A DNA stretch of 40,335 nt from Alistipes sp. (lineage in GTDB: Bacteria > Bacteroidota > Bacteroidia > Bacteroidales > Rikenellaceae), in contig JAGCMF010000034.1 in assembly GCA_017646625.1 (NCBI GenBank), positions 1-40,335 of the forward strand, given 5' to 3'. How positions within the stretch are numbered: position 1 is the first letter of the stretch; each line of letters starts with the position of its first letter. The translations under genes were made by a program, and so were the position numbers. Positions 1-7,725 of this stretch are shown here, one piece after another. The notes below the pieces were generated by a model. The model did not search any database, had not been told where the DNA came from, and saw nothing but the letters and a program-made list of their open reading frames with translations.

Positions 1-2
1 AC

Positions 3-1367
3 GGTAACTACTACGAGTTCGCTGGCACTATCACTATCGATGGTAACTCACGTTATACAGATGAGACTGTTCTTATCAAGAATGTAAACTTCGTAAATGA
101 CAACGATGAAGAGATCAGCTTCGTTGAGATGAACAGCACAGATGGTGCAGTTCGTTATGCACACAACGTAACTATCGAGGCTTGTACATTTACTGGTGGC
201 AAGAACTCTGTAGCTGCAAAGTTCCGCCAGTCACACAACATCACTATCAAGGATTGTGCTGTTGTTAGTGGCCACTCTTTGGCACAGTTCTACGGTTGCG
301 AGAACATCCTTATCGAGGGTACTACAGTTAACGCTGACCGCGGTGTATCATTCGGTACTTCTACTATCTGCGCAGTTAAGGGCTCTACATTCACCGCTAA
401 ATCATACGGTTTGCGCGCTGATGGTACAGTAGCTACAGCCCTCAACCTTGAGAATGTAACTATCACTGCAGAAAAGCCTGTTATCGTTCGTAAGACTAAT
501 AATGCTTATAATGTTAACTTCACTGGCACAAACGAATTGAACACTACAGGTTATCAGGTAGTATTCACAACTGGTGATGATGAGGCTGCATTCGTGGCTC
601 CTACAAGTGCATTTGCAGTTACTGGCGCTGATGACTTCAAGGTATTCCCACGCGACGCCGCTACAAGTGGCTACGTATACAACGTAGATGAGCTTAACGC
701 TGCACTCAACAATCCAAGCATCAGCACTATCACTCTCCAGACTGGTGAGTATGGTACTATCGTAGCAAAGAGCAACAAGACTATCATCGGTACTCCTGGT
801 GCAAAGGTTGACTGCGTAGACCTTAATGGCGCAGATAACCTAACATTAAAGAATATCAACTTTGATGCTGCAACAGCGAAGATGGGTTATGATGGCAAAG
901 GCACTGCAAAGCAGCCAGCCAACATTATCTCTGGTAGCACATCAAAATGTAACAAAGGTGCACATAATCTAGTAATTGAGGGCTGTACTTTCACAGGCAC
1001 ATTCGCTGATGGTGGCGTTGCAATCGCCTTCACTGATCAGAACCGCGGAGGTGGCGCTTCTGGTAACATCACAATCAAGGACTGTACATTCAACACACGT
1101 GGAGGTTACTGTGATATATATGGCTACTATACTGGTAATGGCAGAAATGGCTTCGGAAACTTTGCTATTGAGGGCAATGAATTCAATACAGAGTATCTAT
1201 CAGGAGGCAACCCAATTTACTTGGGTAGATATGCATCAAGCACACCTGTTGTAGTTAAGGGTAACGAATTCAATAATGTTACAACACTTAACGAGGCTGT
1301 ATATCTTCAGGATCACAGCAACTATGGTGTATCTGTAGATGCAGCTAACAACACATTTGCAAACTAA
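3..1367 (+). CDS. Surface beta-helix repeat protein, C-terminal part (5' truncated)
   Basis: The reading frame is open from base 3 with no start in view, so the gene begins upstream; 454 codons are visible. The protein is rich in Asn, Thr, Gly and short hydrophobic beta-strands of the form NVTIEACTF and NITIKDCTF, typical of right-handed parallel beta-helix (pectate-lyase-like) folds. Two similar halves can be seen: a segment with HNVTIEACTFTGG and HNITIKDC near the start, and HNLVIEGCTFTGT followed by GNITIKDCTF about 270 residues later. This suggests an internal domain duplication. There is no catalytic motif I recognise and no C-terminal sorting domain. By analogy with the lipoprotein at 33113 it is probably an exported surface protein, but its N-terminus is missing. 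A strong hairpin follows the stop. Function is unknown; adhesion or glycan binding are only guesses. Confidence 0.75.
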   Translation, partial: GNYYEFAGTITIDGNSRYTDETVLIKNVNFVNDNDEEISFVEMNSTDGAVRYAHNVTIEACTFTGGKNSVAAKFRQSHNITIKDCAVVSGHSLAQFYGCENILIEGTTVNADRGVSFGTSTICAVKGSTFTAKSYGLRADGTVATALNLENVTITAEKPVIVRKTNNAYNVNFTGTNELNTTGYQVVFTTGDDEAAFVAPTSAFAVTGADDFKVFPRDAATSGYVYNVDELNAALNNPSISTITLQTGEYGTIVAKSNKTIIGTPGAKVDCVDLNGADNLTLKNINFDAATAKMGYDGKGTAKQPANIISGSTSKCNKGAHNLVIEGCTFTGTFADGGVAIAFTDQNRGGGASGNITIKDCTFNTRGGYCDIYGYYTGNGRNGFGNFAIEGNEFNTEYLSGGNPIYLGRYASSTPVVVKGNEFNNVTTLNEAVYLQDHSNYGVSVDAANNTFAN

Positions 1368-1389
1368 TTAGATTGCGAATGATTCTAAA

Positions 1390-1423
1390 AATATTAGGGT
1401 TGCCGTATGGCAGCCCTAATATT
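1390..1423 (+). terminator. Hairpin after the beta-helix gene
   Basis: A 15-bp stem (one G-U pair) with a four-base loop: left arm 1390-1404, right arm 1409-1423. It lies 22 bases after the stop codon. It is not followed by a T-run, so it may be an mRNA 3'-end stabiliser or a weak terminator rather than a classical intrinsic one. Confidence 0.55.
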
Positions 1424-1596
1424 AAGGTAAAGATGCAAAAAGTGGCGATATGCTGCCGGCATCCCTTTAACAAGGGGCTGCGGCCCAAAGATATGTAACC
1501 CGAATGCAGGGTTACAACAAGACATTTTGCTATTGTAAAATGTGAATTAGTTGTGTGAGAGTGCCCCGCCGTGATGGCTCGGCACTCTTTTTTTTT
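1424..1596 (+). ncRNA. Candidate structured RNA or long 3'UTR
   Basis: This non-coding stretch contains a chain of hairpins ending in a strong intrinsic terminator on the plus strand. The hairpins are GCCG/CGGC enclosing CCCTT/AAGGG (about 1457-1484), GTAACCC/GGGTTAC (about 1495-1515) and ACATTTT/AAAATGT (about 1522-1543), then the terminator at 1558-1596. No open frame crosses it. I see no good plus-strand promoter of the TAnnTTTG type, so it may be processed from the upstream surface-protein mRNA. On the minus strand there is a TATCTTTG at 1486-1493, so antisense transcription is an alternative. I do not recognise it as tmRNA, RNase P, SRP or 6S RNA. Confidence 0.35.
1558..1596 (+). terminator. 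Intrinsic terminator with nine T
   Basis: The stem AGAGTGCC (1558-1565) pairs with GGCACTCT (1581-1588). An inner GCC/GGC helix lies inside, and the T-run extends to 1596. It is a classical Rho-independent terminator reading rightwards. Confidence 0.85.
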
Positions 1597-1641
1597 AGCA
1601 CCGACACACCAACAACATACCGACCACTATACATAGGTGAG

Positions 1642-1668
1642 GTTGCCAAACAGAAGCTGTCTGACAAC
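1642..1668 (-). other. Hairpin downstream of the coiled-coil gene
   Basis: A 12-bp hairpin with two G-U pairs: arms 1642-1653 and 1657-1668, three-base loop. It lies 26 bases past the minus-strand stop codon at 1695. It is flanked by a short complementary pair, GGTGA (1636-1640) and TCACC (1689-1693). No T-run follows on the minus strand, so it may protect the mRNA 3' end rather than terminate transcription. Confidence 0.35.
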
Positions 1669-1694
1669 ACCACCATTAATACGATATATCACCT

Positions 1695-2159
1695 CTAATT
1701 GGTCACACTGCGCGACTCATGCTCCGCAGCCCTAACACGTGCTATCTCCGCCTTGGCACGCGACACAGCACTCTTATGCTCCGCCTGAACAGCCTTTCTG
1801 CGAGATCGAGCAGAGGTAACCTCCTGCTTCGTACGTGCCTTCTCCTGGCGATAGTATACCTCTGCATTATCGAGTCTCTGCTTCGCATCACGCAACACAC
1901 GGCGTTGCTCCTCGACAACACGTCGATACTCATCCCTAACAGCATCATACTGGCTACGCGCCTGCTCCCTACGGCTATAGGCAGCATCTGTGATACGTCT
2001 CTCCTCATTACGCGCCTCATCGACAGCATCACGCTGCGCAGCAACAGCCCTATCGTACTCTATCTGTGCCTCGGCCAAACTCTTGCCTGGGCGCTGCGCA
2101 TAGAGACTACACACGGCAAGCATGGCGACAATAGTGACAACAACTCTTCTCATAGTCAT
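1695..2159 (-). CDS. Small exported coiled-coil protein, unknown function
   Basis: 154 residues when started at the ATG at 2159; an in-frame ATG at 2153 is equally possible. The N-terminus MTMRRVVVTIVAMLAVCSLYAQ is a typical signal peptide with a probable cut after YAQ. The upstream in-frame extension (to 2234) overlaps the rpsU terminator and the promoter, so it was rejected. The mature part is almost entirely a charged Ala/Arg/Glu/Gln-rich helix with heptad-like spacing, predicted as a long periplasmic coiled coil, with no cysteine or enzyme motif. A TATATTTG promoter element lies about 24 bases before the start. The gene stands alone between rpsU and the window's first locus. I do not recognise a family; it could be an envelope structural or OmpH/Skp-like chaperone protein, but there is no direct evidence. 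Confidence 0.75.
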   Translation of the reverse strand: MTMRRVVVTIVAMLAVCSLYAQRPGKSLAEAQIEYDRAVAAQRDAVDEARNEERRITDAAYSRREQARSQYDAVRDEYRRVVEEQRRVLRDAKQRLDNAEVYYRQEKARTKQEVTSARSRRKAVQAEHKSAVSRAKAEIARVRAAEHESRSVTN

Positions 2160-2182
2160 AAAAGTTTTATACTCACTTACCA

Positions 2183-2190
2183 CAAATATA
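2183..2190 (-). promoter_or_regulatory. Bacteroidetes -7 element for the coiled-coil gene
   Basis: The minus strand reads TATATTTG, an exact TAnnTTTG match. It lies 24 bases before the chosen ATG at 2159. A weak -33 match (CTTG) lies about 18 bases further upstream. Confidence 0.6.
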
Positions 2191-2221
2191 CAAAACTTTT
2201 GACAAAAACAAGAATGAGAAA

Positions 2222-2253
2222 GCCCGCCTAACATTTTTTCATGTTAGACGGGC
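2222..2253 (-). terminator. rpsU terminator
   Basis: A 13-bp stem (arms 2222-2234 and 2241-2253, one G-T pair) sits 23 bases past the rpsU stop. On the minus strand it is followed by CTTTCT. It separates rpsU from the downstream coiled-coil gene. Confidence 0.7.
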
Positions 2254-2276
2254 CGTAAACTATTATCGAGCTCGTA

Positions 2277-2468
2277 TTACTCCTCCTGACGGTAAGTGTG
2301 CTCAACGTAGACTGCGCGCTGCATAGCCTCACGCTTTACTACTGATGGCTTTGTGAAGTACTGACGGCGACGAAGCTCCTTCAAAACGCCAGTTCTCTCG
2401 TACTTTCTCTTAAACTTCTTGAGGGCGCGCTCGATGTTCTCTCCCTCCTTTACGGGCATGATAATCAT
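2277..2468 (-). CDS. rpsU: 30S ribosomal protein bS21
   Basis: 63 residues, the normal family length. The N-terminus MIIMPVKEGENIERALKKF and the following basic helix with RTGVLKELRRRQ are diagnostic of bS21. It is a small-subunit platform protein. In Bacteroidia, bS21 with bS6 and bS18 is known to sequester the 3' tail of 16S rRNA, which explains the missing Shine-Dalgarno use in this phylum. The start ATG at 2468 is preceded by an A/T-rich stretch without an SD. The second in-frame ATG (codon 4) would cut the conserved first strand, so the first was chosen. A 116-bp upstream region holds a GC-rich, possibly structured leader, and a hairpin terminator follows the gene. Confidence 0.95.
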   Translation of the reverse strand: MIIMPVKEGENIERALKKFKRKYERTGVLKELRRRQYFTKPSVVKREAMQRAVYVEHTYRQEE

Positions 2469-2584
2469 AATTCTATTCTTTTTTTATAATTTAAAACTCT
2501 TTACTGGGTGACCTTTTAGGGCTGGTCGTGCCACATCTAAAGTGCCTTCAGCCGCCTGGCGACCTCCGCGCGGTACATTACAAT

Positions 2585-3679
2585 CTACTCGGGGCGTGTA
2601 CCAAAATCAAGATAGGGAGCAATACGTGCTGCCTCATCTTCCGAAAATATGTCATCTTCAATCATCTCTTCGATGGTACTCCAACCTCCTTTCAATTCTC
2701 TGTTGTTAATAATACGCTTGAGCATGCGGTTCGTAACATACGGATGAACCTTTAACTCATTCGAGGTCGCAAAGTTAATATTTATTTTTTTAATTTTAGC
2801 ACTATCACAACAAATTTGTGGTAAAATTATCGCAAAATTCTCCTCCGTAACCCATGCAAGCTCCGAAATCTGCTCACACGAGTAGTAACCACCGAGTAAT
2901 TCCCTATAACGGAGGATGTGAACAACACTCTTCTCACCAATGCCCCGAACACGTATCAGCGTTGCCGAGTCGGCACTATTAATCTCAACAGGAAAGATGG
3001 ACTCCTCTGCATCATACATAACCATCGGCTCAACAGCAGGAAAGATGATATAGGGCTCGAGGCGCGCAGCCATAGCACTATCGACAGCATAACACTCCGC
3101 AAACTCCTCAATACTCCTATAGCCACCAATCATATCTCTGTAGCGCACGACAAGCTCCGCCTGGCGAAGAGTGAAGCCCAACGTGCGAAGGAAAGAAGAG
3201 GTAACAGTATCGAGCATAAATGCCCTATACTCCACAACAACACTATCGCGCACAGCAATACTATCATGATGCGAATAATCATCATATGCGACCCTATGGT
3301 AGCGATACTTTTCACCTATATTTATATATGGCTCGAGAGCAAAATAGAGGGAGTCCGTAATGCCATGACACAGCGCTACATCCTCCTTGATGCGATATAC
3401 CTTACCTGCCTCGCGCCAACGAATGATGCTCACTGCAACACCCCTATCCACACCCGCATCAAGAAGCGTGCGTAGGTCAGCCTCATTAGGGTCAAAGGGT
3501 TGCAACACGCGAATAACGGCACTATCGCCAACATGAGTAGTATCACGCAACGGCGCATATACATCAGCACGTCTATAGCGCGGTGACGGCTCGGCAAGGT
3601 ATGCAAGGAGGAGTATCACCACAAGAAGTGGGATAAGATATATCAAGCCCCTGATATGTTGCTTCGACGCCTCGCCCAT
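2585..3679 (-). CDS. Membrane-anchored helix-hairpin-helix (ComEA-like) protein
   Basis: 364 residues. An N-terminal membrane segment (about residues 10-27, rich in Leu/Ile/Val) is followed by four HhH-like repeats. Each has a hydrophobic helix, a G-containing turn and a closing GG(Y/W)xSxE-type motif: LGFTLRQAELVVRYRD, VRGIGEKSVVHILRYRELL and VTNRMLKRIINNRELKGG are the clearest. HhH motifs bind the DNA backbone non-specifically. ComEA-type proteins receive incoming DNA in the periplasm, and such multi-HhH anchored proteins are common in Bacteroidetes. The repeat number exceeds that of classical ComEA. It is the last gene of the Kdo/ubiD run, six bases after ubiD. A real role in DNA uptake is inference only. 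Confidence 0.8.
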   Translation of the reverse strand: MGEASKQHIRGLIYLIPLLVVILLLAYLAEPSPRYRRADVYAPLRDTTHVGDSAVIRVLQPFDPNEADLRTLLDAGVDRGVAVSIIRWREAGKVYRIKEDVALCHGITDSLYFALEPYINIGEKYRYHRVAYDDYSHHDSIAVRDSVVVEYRAFMLDTVTSSFLRTLGFTLRQAELVVRYRDMIGGYRSIEEFAECYAVDSAMAARLEPYIIFPAVEPMVMYDAEESIFPVEINSADSATLIRVRGIGEKSVVHILRYRELLGGYYSCEQISELAWVTEENFAIILPQICCDSAKIKKININFATSNELKVHPYVTNRMLKRIINNRELKGGWSTIEEMIEDDIFSEDEAARIAPYLDFGTRPE

Positions 3680-3685
3680 AGTAAA

Positions 3686-5530
3686 CTACCACTGTGCCTC
3701 ATCCGAGAGCCACAACCTGCGATACCTACGCGAGGGCGACTCCATAAACTCACCAATGCCATACTGCGCCCATCTATCATCGACATACTTTATAGTATCG
3801 GGGTGCGAGGTGACAACATTCGGAAAACGAGAGGGGTTGTCGCCGTAGCCCGGGCGCTTGGAACGTGCATCGACAATAAGAGTATCACCCACAAGGCGTA
3901 TATCGCGGCGAGGGTCTGTATTAGCTGCTGCAAGCCACAATAGATCCGAAGCGGTCATACCCTCCGAGGCACCATAGTCGAAGAGTGCGACATACTTGAC
4001 ACCCTCCATGCCGTTACTCTTGAGGTACATATCTACATCTACACTCTCCCGCCACTCCTTATCGGCAAAGAGGACAACGAGACCGAGGCTCTGCACAAAA
4101 TCGCCACTGAAGCATGCTACGCCACCACAGGGCACCACACTATCGGGAATAACGACATCGGGGAGCACACCATCAGCAGCTACATCCGTAAGGTCGATAG
4201 CCATCTTCGAGCCATAACCCAAGGTTGGCGTCGCATGGTCCAAGACATCGAGGATGCCCTCCGACCATATTATACTCCTACGCACATCGAGACCCCTGAA
4301 GAGTCTACACATATGCTCCTTGGACCTTATATCTACGCCCTCATCAGCTATGACAAGGTACTTATTGAACATCATCTGACCTGCGCCCCACAGACCCTGT
4401 GCAACCTTATTAGGCTGGCCGAGATAGCGCTTCGCAATAGATACAAAGGCTATATTATGGGCAGTACCCTCGACAGGCATATACAAGTCACGCACCTCGG
4501 GCTGTATAGCAAGACGTATAGGCGCAAGGAAGATACGTTCCGTAGCCTTTGCGATATATGCATCCTCCATAGGTGGCACGCCAACAATAGTGGCACCATA
4601 GACAGCATCGCGGCGCATAGTAATGGCCTCGACATGGAACTTGGGATACATATCGGTAAGCGAGTAGAAACCCGTATGATCACCAAAGGGGCCCTCAATG
4701 GTGAGCTCCTCACTCGGATCTACATATCCCTCGATGATAAAGTCGCAGTCGGCAGGAACCCACAAATCGTTAGTGAGGCACTTAACGAGCTTAACAGGCC
4801 TCTCACGCAGCATGCCCGCAAGCAACATCTCATCCATATTATCGGGCATAGGAGCAGTGGCAGAGTATATATACGCAGGGTCGCCACCAAGAGCAATGCT
4901 CACAGGCATACGTCGACCAAGGCGCTTATATGCATCATAATGGCGGGCACCTGTCTTATGTCTATGCCAATGCATACCCGTGGTCTTACCATCAAAGATC
5001 TGCATCCTATACATACCCATATTAGGAATACCCGACTCGGGGTCAACAGTACACACCATGGGGAGTGTGACAAAGGGACCTCCATCACATGGCCACGACG
5101 TAAGGATAGGAAGTCTACTCAAGTCGGCATCATCGCCCCTCCACACAACCTGCTGGCACTCACCACGCCCCGATGACTTACGCGGAAACCAGCGCGACAC
5201 ATCCTTAAGCAGTGGCAACATCTTAAGCTTATCCCACAACGACTCCTTGGGCGACATTACACCCTTGAGCATAGCATCTATACGTCTCGAGATATCATCA
5301 AGGTTCTCGACACCAAGAGCCATAGCCATACGTCTGTCCGAGCCCATCATATTCATCAGCACAGGAAATGATGTCCCCGTATTCTCAAAAAGGATAGCCT
5401 TACCGCCACCCTCCGCCTTCGACATACGATCCGTAATCTCCGCAATCTCGAAACGCGGTGACACCTCCGTCTTAACCCTCACAAGCTCGCCAGCAGCATC
5501 AAGCTTATCGATAAACTCCTTAAGTCTCAT
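3686..5530 (-). CDS. ubiD: UbiD-family decarboxylase
   Basis: 614 residues, within the larger UbiD subgroup. UbiD enzymes use prenylated FMN to (de)carboxylate aromatic or alpha,beta-unsaturated acids in ubiquinone, menaquinone or aromatic metabolism. The core motif is visible: IEGYVDPSEELTIEGPFGDH, carrying conserved glutamates. ALGGDPAYIYSATAPMP and the upstream WPCDGGPFVTLPMVCT block are also typical. In an anaerobe of this type a role in menaquinone side-chain chemistry is likely, but the substrate cannot be read from the sequence. The prFMN synthase partner UbiX is not in the window. Start ATG at 5530; kdsD ends ten bases upstream, so co-transcription is likely. Confidence 0.9.
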   Translation of the reverse strand: MRLKEFIDKLDAAGELVRVKTEVSPRFEIAEITDRMSKAEGGGKAILFENTGTSFPVLMNMMGSDRRMAMALGVENLDDISRRIDAMLKGVMSPKESLWDKLKMLPLLKDVSRWFPRKSSGRGECQQVVWRGDDADLSRLPILTSWPCDGGPFVTLPMVCTVDPESGIPNMGMYRMQIFDGKTTGMHWHRHKTGARHYDAYKRLGRRMPVSIALGGDPAYIYSATAPMPDNMDEMLLAGMLRERPVKLVKCLTNDLWVPADCDFIIEGYVDPSEELTIEGPFGDHTGFYSLTDMYPKFHVEAITMRRDAVYGATIVGVPPMEDAYIAKATERIFLAPIRLAIQPEVRDLYMPVEGTAHNIAFVSIAKRYLGQPNKVAQGLWGAGQMMFNKYLVIADEGVDIRSKEHMCRLFRGLDVRRSIIWSEGILDVLDHATPTLGYGSKMAIDLTDVAADGVLPDVVIPDSVVPCGGVACFSGDFVQSLGLVVLFADKEWRESVDVDMYLKSNGMEGVKYVALFDYGASEGMTASDLLWLAAANTDPRRDIRLVGDTLIVDARSKRPGYGDNPSRFPNVVTSHPDTIKYVDDRWAQYGIGEFMESPSRRYRRLWLSDEAQW

Positions 5531-5540
5531 ACCCCAAATA

Positions 5541-6164
5541 CTACTCTACCTCTCTATCCGTTGTCATCTTTATACGACGTTCTATATATCCTCCTGGGTG
5601 AAAATAGCCGAAGTCATGCGCCTGGAAGTTACGTGCATACATCATGGCTGTAGCAATGGCATCGCCCATGGCCAACTGCGCCGTAGTAGATGCTGTAGGC
5701 ACGATATTCAGCACGCTATCCTCCTCCTTAACCATTATGTCGAGGTGCACATCGGCAAGCGTAGCAAGTGACGACGTAGCATCTCCTGTCATGGCAACAA
5801 GACCATTACCACACCTCCTGACAAAGCGTGCAACATCCACAATCTCATTCGTCTCACCCGAGTACGATAGCGCCACGATAACATCACCATCAGCAATGAT
5901 ACCAAGGTCGCCATGTGCCGCCTCGGCAGGATGCAAGAACACCGAGGGCATGCCTGTACTAGTAAGCGTAGCAGCTATCTTACGCGCCACATATCCCGAC
6001 TTACCCATACCCGTGAGTATAATCTTACCCCTACACTCCATAAGCATGGTCACTGCCGACATAAAGTCTTCGCCAAGCGACGACGCTATAGTAAGAAGCG
6101 CCTGCGCCTCTGTAAATATCATCTTACGACCTACATCGAGTAATGCCTCATCATTGCGTGTCAT
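5541..6164 (-). CDS. kdsD: Arabinose-5-phosphate isomerase, SIS domain only
   Basis: 207 residues. Converts ribulose-5-phosphate to arabinose-5-phosphate, the first step towards Kdo. The SIS domain is complete: ILTGMGKSGYVARKIAATL, the LHPAEAAHGDLG block with the catalytic-region His, SYSGETNEI and a C-terminal HPGG. The two CBS domains of E. coli KdsD (about 330 residues) are absent: the protein ends shortly after HPGGYIERRI. CBS-less versions are known in Bacteroidetes, so this is probably native rather than truncated. It sits directly between kdsA and ubiD, which supports the Kdo assignment over a GutQ-like role. Confidence 0.9.
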   Translation of the reverse strand: MTRNDEALLDVGRKMIFTEAQALLTIASSLGEDFMSAVTMLMECRGKIILTGMGKSGYVARKIAATLTSTGMPSVFLHPAEAAHGDLGIIADGDVIVALSYSGETNEIVDVARFVRRCGNGLVAMTGDATSSLATLADVHLDIMVKEEDSVLNIVPTASTTAQLAMGDAIATAMMYARNFQAHDFGYFHPGGYIERRIKMTTDREVE

Positions 6165-6169
6165 ATATA

Positions 6170-6931
6170 TTATTCTTTTATTAGTCCTTTAATAACACCC
6201 TCTAACTCACCCAAAGGCAACATATTATCACCATCGCACATAGCCTCTTTAGGGCATGGGTGCGTCTCGAAGAAGTAACCACAAGCGCCAAAGGCCTTGG
6301 CAGCATGTGCCATAGCGGGAGCTAATGCCGCATCACCGCCACTACTTCCTCCCACAGCACCTGGGCGCTGCACAGAGTGCGTGCAATCCATAATTACCGT
6401 ATCGGCAAATGTGCGCATATCGCTAATATTACGGAAGTCGACGACAAGATTATTATATCCATACATGTTACCTCTCTCCGTCAACCACACCTCACAAGCA
6501 CCACTATCAATAGCCTTGCGATAGGGGTAGTACATATCTCTGCCAGATAGAAACTGTGCCTTCTTAATATTCACAATCCTTCCCGTACGCGACGCAGCAA
6601 CGATAAGGTCTGTCTGACGGCACAAGAAGGCGGGAATCTGTATGACATCCGCCACCTCGGCAACCTCCGCAGCCTGCCACGCCTCATGAATATCGGTGAG
6701 TATGCGCAGTCCATAGCGACTCTTAATGTCGGCAAGCATACACAGACCCGCCTCCATGCCTACACCCCTAAATGAGTCTAACGACGTGCGGTTGGCCTTA
6801 TCGAACGACGCCTTGAAGATGGCATCTACGCCCAAGCGTTCGTTTATAGAGACAAGCGTACGTGCCACACTATCGAGAAGCTCGGCACTCTCAATAGCAC
6901 AGGGGCCTGCAATAATCTTTGGACTACACAT
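6170..6931 (-). CDS. kdsA: 3-deoxy-8-phosphooctulonate synthase
   Basis: 253 residues. Condenses arabinose-5-phosphate with phosphoenolpyruvate to Kdo-8-phosphate in the cytoplasm. Diagnostic blocks: IIAGPCAIES at the N-terminus, FKASFDKANRTS, GLRILTDIHE, DVIQIPAFLCRQTDL, NIKKAQFLSG, MDCTHSVQRPG and the C-terminal ETHPCP. Length is slightly below the 280-residue E. coli enzyme, as is usual in Bacteroidetes. The Cys in IAGPC suggests the metal-dependent class, though that Cys occurs in both classes and the call is tentative. It lies five bases upstream of kdsD and 27 downstream of kdsB. Confidence 0.95.
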   Translation of the reverse strand: MCSPKIIAGPCAIESAELLDSVARTLVSINERLGVDAIFKASFDKANRTSLDSFRGVGMEAGLCMLADIKSRYGLRILTDIHEAWQAAEVAEVADVIQIPAFLCRQTDLIVAASRTGRIVNIKKAQFLSGRDMYYPYRKAIDSGACEVWLTERGNMYGYNNLVVDFRNISDMRTFADTVIMDCTHSVQRPGAVGGSSGGDAALAPAMAHAAKAFGACGYFFETHPCPKEAMCDGDNMLPLGELEGVIKGLIKE

Positions 6932-6958
6932 ATCTATAGTTTATTTTACTCATTGACC

Positions 6959-7714
6959 CTAAACACTACCTTCGGCGATATACTCCTCGGCACGACGTAG
7001 GTCATCGGGCGTGTCTATGCCTATGCCACGATGGTGCGTGACACCCACACCTATGGTATACCCCGCCTCCAGCCATCGCAACTGCTCGAGACTCTCAAGT
7101 CTCTCGAGAGGTGAGGCGTCGAGGGCTACGACATCACACAGCGTAGAGGCACGAAAGCCATATATGCCAACATGACGATGGTATACACCACACCTCAAGG
7201 CATCATCCACGGCAACATCGCGAACAAAGGGTATCGGTGAACGTGAGAAGTAGAGGGCACGACCACCACGCGTCATGACAACCTTAACGACATTACTATC
7301 ATTAAGCGTAGAGAGACCATCCTCCCCCGTAATGGGAGTGGCGAGGGTGGCTATATCGACACTCTCATCCTCAAACATTGCCACAAGCGCGCGTAGCTGC
7401 TCGGCAGCAACAAAGGGCTCATCACCCTGCACATTTATAACAACATCATATCCATCGCCCACTTTGCGTAGTGCCTCGGCGCAACGTTCTGTACCACATC
7501 TATGCTCCGACGATGTCATGACGACACGGCCACCGAAGGCCTCAACAGCATCGGCTATACGACTATCATCCGTTGCTACGACAACATCATCGATAACTGC
7601 ACTTACGGCTCGGTATACCCACTCGATGATGCACTTACGGCCAAGCACCGCAAGGGGCTTGGCCGGAAATCGTGTCGAGGCGTAGCGCGCGGGGATGATG
7701 GCTATGACTCTCAT
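6959..7714 (-). CDS. kdsB: CMP-Kdo synthetase (3-deoxy-manno-octulosonate cytidylyltransferase)
   Basis: 251 residues. Activates Kdo with CTP for transfer to lipid A. The nucleotidyltransferase signature is clear: IIPARYASTRFPAKPLA, VVVATDD, EHRCGTERCAEA, VINVQGDEP, YFSRSPIPF and HVGIYGFR. Together with kdsA and kdsD it makes three consecutive Kdo-pathway genes. The Kdo-8-P phosphatase (kdsC) is not in the window. Start ATG at 7714, only 11 bases after the lon stop, so it can be read by lon transcription. Confidence 0.95.
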   Translation of the reverse strand: MRVIAIIPARYASTRFPAKPLAVLGRKCIIEWVYRAVSAVIDDVVVATDDSRIADAVEAFGGRVVMTSSEHRCGTERCAEALRKVGDGYDVVINVQGDEPFVAAEQLRALVAMFEDESVDIATLATPITGEDGLSTLNDSNVVKVVMTRGGRALYFSRSPIPFVRDVAVDDALRCGVYHRHVGIYGFRASTLCDVVALDASPLERLESLEQLRWLEAGYTIGVGVTHHRGIGIDTPDDLRRAEEYIAEGSV

Positions 7715-7725
7715 ATCAGTATACT

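Noticed and set aside
1424-1596. 6S, SRP, tmRNA or RNase P RNA
   Set aside because: None of the conserved core sequences or closing helices of these RNAs was found; 6S was found elsewhere (21177-21372).
1719-2231. Long plus-strand frame opposite the coiled-coil gene
   Set aside because: It is the shadow of the minus-strand gene, with no signal or family features and a start lacking any promoter.
4235-5176. 313-codon plus-strand frame inside ubiD
   Set aside because: It lies opposite a fully conserved UbiD protein; its translation is compositionally odd (His/Thr/Arg-rich) without motifs.
5541-6164. kdsD as a truncated pseudogene
   Set aside because: The SIS domain is complete, the stop is natural, and CBS-less forms are usual in Bacteroidetes.
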